Source of the DNA: Nemopilema nomurai
Taxonomy: Eukaryota; Cnidaria; Scyphozoa; Rhizostomeae; Rhizostomatidae
Assembly (NCBI GenBank): GCA_003864495.1
Contig: ML133493.1
Location: 813,820 to 877,819 of the forward strand
DNA length: 64,000 bases
Direction of reading: 5' to 3'
Positions 41,001 through 53,000 of this stretch are shown piece by piece. The notes below the pieces were generated by a model. It did not search any database and was not told the origin of the DNA. It saw nothing but the letters and a program-made list of their open reading frames with translations. Both the position numbers and the translations under genes were made by a program. Within the stretch, counting starts at the first letter, position 1, and each line of letters opens with the position of its first letter.

Positions 41001-44000
41001 CATCGGACTACCACAAAGAATGAACTTCTTACAGCGCAGTTTTAATTTTTTGGCGAATATAATCAGCAAAGTTTTAAGGGATCTGATTACCGTTCCAATA
41101 CTGCAGCCGTTAACGAAGCAATATTCGTCAAAGTCGCTTTTAAAACTATGGAGTGAGGTACCGCTGGTTCTCATTCCAATGGACTACGCTCTGGAGTACC
41201 CTCGCCCTGAATTGCCACACGTCAAAATGATCGGGCCTTTGACTCCGAAAGATTACAAAAGCCCGATTCCAATGCAATTCCGAAGGATCATACATGAAGC
41301 TCGAAAAGGGGTAGTCGTTGTCTCATTCGGGATAACGAACAAGCTTCATTCGAAGCACGCCATGCACATATTAGAGGCACTCATGGCCCTGGAATATACC
41401 GTTATTTGGAAGTACGACACCACCAAACTTGAAAGGATGATTAGAGAGCAGAGTTTTCCGAAACATCCAGTTCAGCAAAACAAAGCCTTTTGTGAGAACG
41501 GTCTTAGGGATTGCAGGTCTTGCAAGAACGACTCGCGAAGAGCCGCCTCGAACGCTAGCTGTGCGATAACTTGCACTTTGGTGCCATGCAAACCTTCTTC
41601 GTTCCTCAAAGTTGGCGACAATGTGTACGTTTTTGACTGGATACCGCAACAGCACATTGTGCAACACCACAAGGCGAAGCTGCTTGTGGCTCATTGCGGT
41701 TTGAACGGCTTGTACGAAGCGCTGTACCACGACACCAAAGTATTGTGCGTGCCCCTGTTTGGCGAGCAGTTCGACTTGGCAGGCAGAATCGTGAGCAGAA
41801 AGGTCGGAAAGGCAATGAAAATTGAGGAGTTAAACAAGGAATCGCTGCTGACTGCCGTGCATGAGCTTTTACAAGATGATGTCTATGCTGAGAATGTCAG
41901 GAAAGTTTCCCGTCGTTTGCGTCGATCCAAGGTAAGCCCAAGCGAAAAGGCAGCCTATTGGATTGAATACGTTCTTGAAGAAAAAGGCGATATGAACTTC
42001 CTAAAAATTCCTGAGATGCCGTATTATCAATATTTTTTACTGGACATTATTTCGTTTTGGGGTACAGTTATTGCAGTATCTTCATGGTTACTCATCACGA
42101 TGCAATCTAGACACAGAAAGACTTGATGCAATGTTCGCTAAGCTAATGTGATCCTTCATTTCACTCGCATTCACTGAAATTGCCTAGAGTGGTGATTCAA
42201 TTTGCGTCGTTGAGAAACTGTTTGTTCATTTCCAGTTTAGGGGTAAATCTCCTTTGTTCGAAAAACCTAGTTTATCATGGTTATTGGGTGCATGGCATCA
42301 TTGACTTTGCTAGGGTAATGAAGAAGCGTAGAACGTTATTTATTAGAGAGGGTTGGCGTAATTTTCTGCATAAAAAGGGTACAAGGCAGTTAGCAAAGGA
42401 GAACAATTGCATGCTGCCAAAAGGGGTTTCAACCTTTTTAGAAATTTTATTATGATGTGTATGTAGAAATGCGCAAGTTTGGAATGTTATCAGAAGCAAA
42501 AAGGCACTTGGCCACAAATTGTTCAGTACCCAGAAGTAGCCTAAAGTCATCCCCGTGAAAAAGTTGGCCCTTAGCCGGAGCAATGACAAATAGCAAACAA
42601 ATTTCAGCCCAAGAACACCGAATCAGATCAGAAACATTTACGTGCGTTCGCGCGGAGTCCTTTTGCAAAATACAAGCCTTTTGCAAAATACAAGCCGGTT
42701 TGAATAAAAGATTATTTCGACATTGTAACAATTCGCCCTTTCTTCTCTTTTGCAAGCAGAGTTTAACTACGTCGTCATGTAATAACATATTTGAATGTGT
42801 CTACCCCACTTGGATCTGCTCATTCGTTTGAACCGTGAAAATTGCCAACGGGTTTTTGATAAACTTAAGGTTGATAAACACTGCATTAAAGCGGACTGTA
42901 TTTTTTAGAAGAATTGATTGTGTCGAATTTCATGCAAACCATTAAACACAGAGGAAAGCTAAGACACCCGGTATCCACTTTGTGATTTTGATTCCCAATA
43001 AATTATTTAGAGATGTGCATTCAAACAATTGTTTATGATGATTATTTAAATAGTAAAGAATCTGGAATTCTTGAGTACATACTTTTGTATATTTGCAACA
43101 TGTAAAAAAGCTTTAGACAACCAGTTAATACGTGTAAAGAGTGCTAGTTCATTACCATAAACGGAAAGAATATCCAAAGAAACGACTTTTTCTTGACATT
43201 TCTGTGATGGCAGCGAAATATGGCTTCAAAAAGTCAGTGGGACCAGTGCGGTTAGATGCCGTGTGATTTTGTCCCCGTTTTAGAAATAGGCAGAACACGT
43301 CAACTATAAGACTAAACAATGGCAGTCAGTGTGTCTGCAAAAACATGATTATAGGTAGCTACTTATTTCACAACTAAATCGCATTAAAACCATTTAACCA
43401 GAGGCACAAAACAGAAAATTGAAAGAAAATCTTTCAGAAGACTGCAGGGCTATTGCGGTTTTTCTTTTACCTTTTCATTACCTGATTTATCAAGCAACAA
43501 GCAAAAAATAGGACAACAGAGCGAAAATTCAAACTTTAATGATCAATTTCTTCATAAAATTGCGTGTCAGTTCATGTAGTATAATCAATCATACCCCTCA
43601 ATTATAACCAATCATACCCCTCAATTATAACCAATCATACCCCACTAGTATAATTAATCGTACCCCTCTAGTATAATCAATCATACCCCTCAAGTATAAC
43701 CAATCATACCCCACTAGTATAATTAATCGTACCCCTCTAGTATAATCAATCATACCCCTCAATTATAACCAATCATACCTCTCAATTATAACCAACCATA
43801 CCCCACTAGTATAATTAATCGTACCCCTCTAGTATAATCAATCATACCCCACTAGTATAACCAATCATACCCCTCTAGTATAATCAATCATACCTCTCTA
43901 GTATAATCAATCATACCCCTCAAGTATAATCAATCATACCCCACTAGTATAATCAAACATATCCCTCTAGTATAATCAATCATACCTCTCTAGTATAATC

Positions 44001-47000
44001 AATCGTACCCCTCTAGTATAACCAATCATACCCCTCTAGTATAATCAATCATACCTCTCTAGTATAATCAATCGTACCCCTCTAGTATAATCAATCATAC
44101 CCCTCAAGTATAATCAATCATACCCCACTAGTATAATCAAACATATCCCTCTAGTATAATCAATCATACCTCTCTAGTATAATCAATCGTACCCCTCTAG
44201 TATAATCAATCATACCCCACTAGTATAATCAAACATATCCCTCTAGTATAATCAATCATACCTCTCTAGTATAATCAATCGTACTCCTCTAGTATAATCA
44301 ATCATACCTCTCTAGTATAATCAATCATACCCCTCAAGTATAACCAATCATACCCCTCTAGTATAATCAATCATACCTCTCTAGTATAATCAATCGTACC
44401 CCTCTAGTATAATCAATGATACCTCTCTAGTATAATCAATCATACCCCTCTAGTATAATAGTGCAGTGTCGTCCGCCCGGATTCGCCGCGTAATCTAAAC
44501 AAATTTTTCAATAAAGAAAGCAAACAAGGAACTGCCCGTGAGCGACACTTCCTCACAAGATTCCAAGACCTCCAGTCCCTGCCAAGATAACTTCGAACAC
44601 CAAAAGGCTACATCTTGTTTCTGAGGTTTCCACATAGTTCCTCTCTGGCACTTGACTTAAAGTCCAATTTTCCCAATATTGGACTTGAAGTGTGAACATA
44701 TTTGAAGATTGTTGGAATCTAGTTGGAATTTGTCAAAATACTGTTTCGTCAAAATTTAAAGCATTCTAGTCTGTTTCGTCAAAATTTAAAGCAAGGTCCT
44801 GAATATTTTCATCAATTTAACAGCGTTTAGTGAACTGATACGTTTAACCCATTCAAAAAGGCTTGGCCAAACATGGTTAGGTATGATTTAGGTGTGGAGG
44901 AGGGTGAGGTATGGAGAAGGGTGTTTAAGCAAAATGTGAGCTACACTGTGAAAATACTCTCTTGAAAATACTACACAAACATTTAGAATCGTTTTTCCTC
45001 TGATCCTGGATAGAATTAAGGTGGCAGTTCCAACCTACATTTGAACAACTTGACATCACCTTCGAAAGGCATGGAACAAAAGGGAGGTACATACGAGGAT
45101 GAAGAAGGTGATGATGATCCAATAAAACGAAATGTGCGTCAAGGGCACGAAGTGTGCTCGCACTGCAATGCAAGATCTATCTACGTCATGTCTATGACAA
45201 TCGATTTCGAGTATTACTCGCATACTACGATTGATGTAGATTTTGATAGAAGAGATGTTAATCAGATTACGTTGAAGGCGCCTGACTATATTTGGGATGA
45301 AAGCTGGCTTACACAAGAACTTAGTCATGGCGCAACGGCATTCTAGAAGAAGAAACAGAATTCGATTTGATGATAGATTCCCCTTTCGATTTCATCGAGT
45401 GAAAACTATTAAATTCAGGCCCAGAGACAAGTAAAGGATGTCTAAAACTCTAAGACGGGCCAAGAACGAAGGCTAAAGAAGGACTTCACGAAAAGAGGTT
45501 AAAAGCATTTAAACGCGTTGAAATAGCATGCTTTGTTATCGGCAAAAGTATGCCAAAATGTACCAAAAATTAAATATTTGGATTAAAATTCAAACGAAAC
45601 ATGTTTGGGGAAAATGGTATGCAGAATATTCGATATAAAGGTTTCTCATTTATGTAAGAATGGCATCACATGATAGAATGGCAGCATAAGTTACGACGTA
45701 ACGCAAAGTGCAACGCTGGAGGGACAAGCAAAACCGTGCCTCACAAGGTGTGCAAACGCCCCTGGAGGAATTGGCATCAATCTCAACAGCTAAACCTGCC
45801 CGGCATCAACTATCCTTGGCAGTGAATGGGAACGTACATGGTTCTATATTTCATTTTGGGTACTCGAGACATTTGTGGGTAAACTGAAGGAGACCTATAA
45901 GTAATCTTCTTAGAAATAAGAAACACATTATAAAGGACGATATTGTTCAGCAGAATTTCAAAAAAATCGTTTCCATGTCGTCCATCCAGTGCTTTTTGTA
46001 GCGTCTTCTTCAAGTGTCTGTAAACAAGTTGGACCCCATACTCGTTGATATTCAGATCCAGACCAGCTGAAGTATTTACGGACATTGAAAAAACTTGTTT
46101 GCAGACAAACTAAAAACAGTATGTTTTTAATGGAAAAGAGAAAGAACAGATAAAAAGACGAAAAGAGAACCAACTAAAAACGATAAAAAGAACAGCGGCA
46201 ATTCTTCTTTCCAAAAAGATACCAACTCTAACCCCTGGGTTGACTTAAAAATCCAGAAAGAAACGCTGACTATAAGCAAATTCCAATCAGTGGTTGGGCG
46301 AGAACTTCAATGCCACGACTTGCTCGTGAACGCTGTCAACGTACTTCCATCTCAACAATGATGTTTGTGCTTTTTTGATGGGTGCAACATGCATAAGTGT
46401 TAAAGTGACTTTTTGAAGGTCGAATAATAACAGAGAGCGATGCAATCGTTGTTGTTGTCCAGATCCACGCTGGTTTTTTTTGTAAACACGGACAGAGCCA
46501 TGCTCACGCACAGCGTGACACTAGGTGGGAGCTTTGACCTCAAGGAAATATGGCGATTTGTAAACACATCGTATTGTATCCATCTTCTGGCTTGAATCCG
46601 GCAATCCCTCTCCCCATCACAAACCTTTTGCATAGCTCCCTGGCACCTCAATGCATCAAAGTCACCCTTTTGTAGCACCCTTTTGTAGCATCTGTCAGCA
46701 AAATCAACCCTACCGTCTCCCTAGCTTTGCAGAGAGAGCTCGCTTGCATCAACCAAACGAGGCCCATTCGCAGCAGCATGCTCTAATCTGCACTCGTGGA
46801 TAACTATGATGCGCTCCAAAATGAAGCGTTATGCTCTGTGGCTTAATACATTCTTTAGTCTCCATCGTGTAGGAATAAGGCCTGGTCAGCTTAGTAGTTG
46901 CGCCGTTTTTTGACTGATGCCTGCTTGAAAGCTGCTTCTAAAGATTGCTAATAATCTTCCTATAACTTTCAAAATGTCCCTGTAAGGAACAATTTGTTCA

Positions 47001-50000
47001 TTGCTGCTTTACAAATTTCAACGGTTGTCCTTCTACAGATCTTATGCTGTTGCATGCTTGTTTTGAACTTGACAGCTCCAGGAACATTTCTACTTGGACT
47101 ACTAGTTTCTTCTATTTAATTGTTAGCTATATGATTGCAACTTGTTCCTGGTCTGCTCAAAACGATTTACGAAATCGTAGGACCTTACTCTCCATAACGA
47201 ACAAAGGTGTTTGACTCATTCATTTGGCTAAAAACCATGCACAAAATTGCTTTATGATAGTTACAAGAATTTGGTGGCAGTAGCGTTTAGGGTGTGGTAC
47301 CTTTTCCATACTTTTAAATTTCATTTACTGGTTCTAAGGAAACTAGTTGTTTTCGCTCTAAGTGGAATGGAACTGAAGATGCTGCAAAAATCATGTCTTA
47401 ATATAACAATTGGAACAAAATTCTGTTTTTTGAGCAGCGAGATGAGATTTATCAACATTCATCACATCGAAATGTGACATTTGCAGCCAAGGAGAATGAA
47501 TGGAGGGAGAGACGGGGGGACGTAAGAGATGTGTCATGCCATGGCTCCTGCATACAACACAAATAACAACAATATGAACCAACTTTCAAGATGAGACAAG
47601 CAGCTCTGTTTTGATGCTCTATGTCATGCCAAACTTAATTGATTGAAATTTTATTAGCAAATGCATGCAAATTAATTTTGTTTGTGGGTTTACCGGACAG
47701 TCGCAGGAGCAAAATTTTCAAACGAATTTTAAGCAACTTTTATGAGAGGTCATAATGGAGTCGGGAGTTGTGGATGCTAACCAAAGGTGGAATTGCTTAC
47801 TCTTCAAAAAGCAAACAATTTTAGTCAATTTTGGGTTAACCCTAACGACCAAGAAAGATAAGACTGCATCGGCTCCACAAAGGCTTGCAGTCGAACAATC
47901 CAAATTATGGCAGATCGGCATCATAACAAGTTTGGCATTTAAATGGCAATGCCGGATGCGGAGGCATGAGACACTAAAGTCACAAAACGACACAAGACAT
48001 AAAGGACTATACACTCTCCATTGACCAATAAAAACAAGCGTATATCCGTTCTCAAATCGCACCAAACATGACGTAAGCAGTTTTATAAAAGGATCTGGGT
48101 TCAAGTGTCACTTAGAAAACGACATCTTGCAAAGCGGTTTAGGCGACTGTCTTTATAATGGTTATAGTAAATGCAAGAGTCAGTAGTAAATAGTGGAATC
48201 CTCATTAGACAGAATTGCCAGGAATCTGTAAGAAAACTCGGAAGGCAGGTTCTGTAGATCCTTCATAGAAGATTTTCCAGTAATCGAACTTAACCTACTG
48301 TTGGTTCCGTGATTGCTGTTAGGAGGCGTGCACTAAAATCGCCTTGAAGAGCAACTTCTATTACTTTTTAATAGCTGTCCATCCAGTATTATGGCTGAGA
48401 AGTGTTTGATTCATCTTTGTAGAAACGTAAGAGATAATTAATTACTCAAAAGCGCAACAAAACAGTGCCTCTTAAGCAAGACTTAATCCCGACCAGTAAT
48501 CTCATATCTATTAAGTGGATATCCATCTTTCAATCCTTTGATTACAAAACCAACAACTACTCTAATATTTATCAGTTATCGCCGAAAGAAGACTACTAAA
48601 ATTATGCCAGCCGGTCACTCTCTGAATTGTTTCACTCCAGTAAATTGTTTGAATATATATGATCCCATTAAGCAAAAAAAAACACAAGATTTACTTCTGC
48701 TTCAAAGACCAACGTACAAGCTCCACTGTGGAGGAGAGTCACCGACTTTGGCGACATTGTATTCGAAAGGAGCGTGATAGATACAAAAAGTTGGAGTAAT
48801 TGCTTTCGTCAAGCAACAAACAATTTCAGCAAACAGTGGATTAATCTTGGTCAACAAGATAAAGAGGCTGGAATCTGTAATAACAGCAAGCCCACCCTTT
48901 TCACAACAAAAACGATTCAATCGCAGTTTTCAAAGCACTTACGACATTGCATGTATCTTCTAGTTCTTTTCATAGGCCTTTGAAGCCCTCGCTTAGGTCA
49001 AACAAGAGAGGAAAGTCGAAAGAAAGAATTCCGAACTTTAAATTCGTCTTGCATGAAGATGAGAGAAGGCTTATACACTCACACCGCACCGGACAATGAA
49101 GTTACGTCAACGTTGATCAGCGTTAATACAGAAGACCCTCTGGCACCAGATTAGAAAAGGAAAAGGCTCCAGGCCTTAAACTTTACGATCGACTGTTGCG
49201 TTGAGATTTGAACCAAGCGGCCTTTCATTTTGTTATATTACCAGGCAATACAAATCATCACAAAATGTTCACGCGTCAAGAATCAAATTCAGCGGAGCAT
49301 TAAAAGTAGAACCGTTTATAAGCTGTATCAAAAACCTGCTCTTATAGAATTGATTTTAACATCAATTCTACGCCTTTCCGCTGTTGACTGAGTTGGATGC
49401 CATCAAGGCTATCGGCTTCAAGATAGCAACAAGCTCATACCTCATGCACTTAGGCCTAAAGGCCTACGCAGAGAATTGTCTTGCCCACGTGTACCAAAGT
49501 GGATGGCGCATACAACAAAAACACATGTACTCACACACCACTTCCAAAATTGTAAAGAGAAGGATTTGAATGCCAAATACCAACATTCAACTGTGTCACT
49601 TATCAAAGAAAGGTTTTGGAGTTATAAGAAAAAAAATGTGTTTGGCAATGATGGTCCGCGAGAAACCTGGGGCCAATGTTTGGCAGAGATATGAAGTGTT
49701 TTCAAATATGCTTATTTCACTGTATGACGTAAAAGCATTTTTGAGGCTATGGGAGAGCTGTTTTTTCTAATCTTAAGAACATGAAACATATCACTTACTG
49801 CTTTGCCTGGTCCTGCATTTCTTGTGAAGACGGACTGAAGTACTCCTTCATTTGGAAACGGGCGATCTCTTTCCATTCCCCGGTGCACTCTTTCTCGATA
49901 TTCTCACGAATCGCAGGTACCTGGCAGTGCAAAGGAAACAGTCGCATCAAATGAGGTACACTCACTGTTCAGCTATTAAGGGCGGGAAACATTGGCACGT

Positions 50001-53000
50001 GGTTTACAGGAAATTACTCGAATCAAATGGGATAAGAAATGTGAAGTGGAGAAACAATTGAAGAGAAATCATTAACAGGGAGAGAAATGTTTCGTCCGTG
50101 GCCTGAAGGCAGCAAATAGATACAGTCCCGGCATGAATTGGTGTCACAAGTACCCCGCATCGAGACTTGAACCATTTATCTTCATTTGAACCACCTATTT
50201 CTTTCGAACCATCTATTTCGAGTTCAATAAAGAACCAAGAGAGTCCTGGCCGGAATTAAGCATATTGCTCCTATCTCCGGACCAATACTTTGTTGAAGAG
50301 AAAATAGAAAATAGGCTTGAAAGCTACTTAAAATTCATACAGAAGTAAGCATCATTAGATGTTATTTAGACAATTTACAGCAAAGATACAGGTCACGAGC
50401 ACATTAGTAGTACAAATATTAAATGTAAACTTGATTTTGCATGAGGGTGAGATGCAAACGGCTTTCTTCATTGAGTTAGTTTGCTTTACCTTACAAATAT
50501 TTAAATATAAGACAGATAGATCTCAAGCCAATGGCCCAAGCCAATAGCCCAAGCTAGTGGCCTCGGGGGTAAGTAGGTGGTCATTAGGAACTATCGATTT
50601 AAGATGGATGTGTACAGTGTTCTCTCACTAGTAAACTCGATCCAAGGTTTTCAAGCAAACGCAACGCCACCGATAGATTGTGCTAAACCCATAATCTGCA
50701 AACGTATTTGCAAAACAAAGGTGGGTCAACACAAATATGCGTCCGTTTTAAGACATCTGTGAACTTTTGCAAGTCAAATATTTAAAAACTGTCTATGGGT
50801 CGTATATATTCTTATTTACCCCGTGTCCCTCTCCTTATAGCAAGTCTGTCTTCCTTTTGTTCATAATGGGACTAAAGACTCCGTGGCAATGCATTCAAAT
50901 ATTATTAGGAATGATATGCAAAGGTGTTTTTAAAGCTTGTTGCGCCGACTCCACCCCTTGTAACATTGCAACACATTGCCAACAATAACAAACCAATGGT
51001 GAAAGGCCATGCAGTATGTTTAGAAGAAACGGTTCCTCCCCACAGTAACTACAGACCAGAAGTCACTGTAAACTGTGAATCAATTACTCAATAGTGCATT
51101 TACGAGGCTCAACGTGAAGCGTGGCCTACTCATTATTAATTACCTTTCTATTTCCGTCCCGTTATTTCTTTTCTTTCCGATGAAAAAATCAATATTTTGC
51201 AAAAATTGAATCGAAAAGAAATCAGCAAAAGGTCAATGAATCAGTCTTTGGTATCAATTACATTGCTAAACAAAACTCGCCACGGTAACATTTCCTTGCA
51301 AACACTTTCGTTTTATCGCTGCGTTCCTACGCATGGAGGCCATGTCCGTCTTTTACATTCTATTTCCTATCCTGGACCAGACCTGAAACGCGGCGTGTCA
51401 AAGGCGTCCTTTGTAAAGAAGGCCATCTGAACGTCGACTGAGATTCGAAGCGAGGAGGATACGCATTCTTTAGCTAATCCTACTTAGCCCTACTCGATTT
51501 CCCACTTTGCACAATTGAAACCAGAGAAGAGCTACCTTTGTCATACTGCAATTAGTTAATACCGAAATATAGAAACGTGAAACAGCACATACAACATGAG
51601 TTGCATTTGCAACCTATTTACAAGACAGCGGGAAGATAGAGGAGGATAGCAATTTCCTTAGCACATATTTTTGTTAAAACAAGTCGCTCATTGCATTTAC
51701 CCATTTTTGCACTTTTGTTTTCAATTAGCACACATTAGTTTTATAAACAGCTACGTGTGCTTGTTTTTTAGTTCAGATTTTGGGGAAATGAGAATAAGTT
51801 GCGTATTTCCGACTCTCGACCTTGAATCGGTATTGCTGCATATTTCCCACCTTTTGGGACATGCAAACCTGGAATGAAATGACCAGAAAAGAGTTCCCAC
51901 CTTTTTGGTATCATCAAGTTGATTAAACCAGGTCAGTTGCCTTTCTCTGTCGTAATCGGTAGTATTTACGGAATAAAATCTTCATGGTAGAATATGGAAA
52001 AAAACAACTTCTTCAAAAGGCATAATAGATCGGAAGCATTCAGAAAGCCAAGTAGCACAGACACAAATATGCTATCAGTGTAGGTTCGGTATTCCAACTG
52101 GACTTCAATCTTCCTACAGTTCTATCTCGCGTGGCATCATCTCTTCTGGCACGTTTTGCAAGACGCTTAGGTCAATTATCCAGGCGTTGTGCAATACCAC
52201 TTAATGGGTGTCTTAATTCTCTTTTAATTTCGGTTCAGCTTTTTGGGGGACCGTTGATTGTATCGATTAACTGGCTTTATAATTATGATTTGAATAGTAC
52301 GGGCATGGGGCGATTCCCGATAGTGTGACGCCAAGTGCATTTCATTTCTCGGCATTTTATTTTATGAACAATGATGTAAAAGAACCGGAGGAAAAAGGAA
52401 CTGAAAGCATTTCCACTTAGCTGATCCAAAGAGATTAGATAATTCTTTATTAGTAAAGAAAATCCCATTAGTGGGTTGAGATACCAGATTAAAATAAAAC
52501 CGTTTTTGGACAAAACTTCTTCCAAAGCAACAATAGAATTTCATAAAGCTCATACCAAGGCATTTCGTAATAATACATTTACAAATATCAATTTCTATAG
52601 GAAGTATTGGTTCAAAAGGTACGATTGGGTGACCAAATACAAGGGAGCGGAAATAAGAGCCTGCATCACAACCAAAGTTTTGCATTTGTGTCCTTTCCTA
52701 GGAACCATTTTCGTCAGTGTAAAGAAATAGCCCTGGCGGTATAACTATATAGTTTCTCTGGCTGCAGCAAACGGGCACTATATAAGCTTGTCTTATAGAA
52801 ATCGTATTTAAATGTAACAGACTGCTGCCATGTACTGGAGCCTGGACCCTAACGTAGCCTGGAACTTAAACCATTGTAATGACTCATTAGCTTCATTCGA
52901 TTTATTAGCGTGATTCGCAGTATACCTTCGTGACATACGCTCCGTCTCTCACGCTTTCTACGTTCCACATGCGTCGTTTCCTTTGAAAATAGTTTATGTA

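Larger units (their letters stand above)
42127..49798. other. ZMYND10 intron 14, right part (downstream of the nested UGT)
   Basis: About 7.7 kb of intronic DNA with the 23-bp array (43578-44460) and a roughly 25-bp direct duplication (CTGTTTCGTCAAAATTTAAA, at 44738-44792). A plus-strand frame at 45041-45346 includes a C-x-x-C pair (CSHC) but no further zinc-finger pattern. No conserved coding exon was found. Confidence 0.6.

Noticed and set aside
43578..44460. CRISPR-like array
   Set aside because: Units are contiguous 23-mers with no unique spacers, in a eukaryotic intron; it is a minisatellite.
46287..46678. Candidate ZMYND10 C-terminal exons (peptides with RWKYVDSV and [10 protein letters not shown])
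   Set aside because: They superficially resembled the human QARRWAETY region, but acceptors are poor and no MYND finger follows; the exons at 25527-25652 and 23021-23081 give the true continuation in phase.
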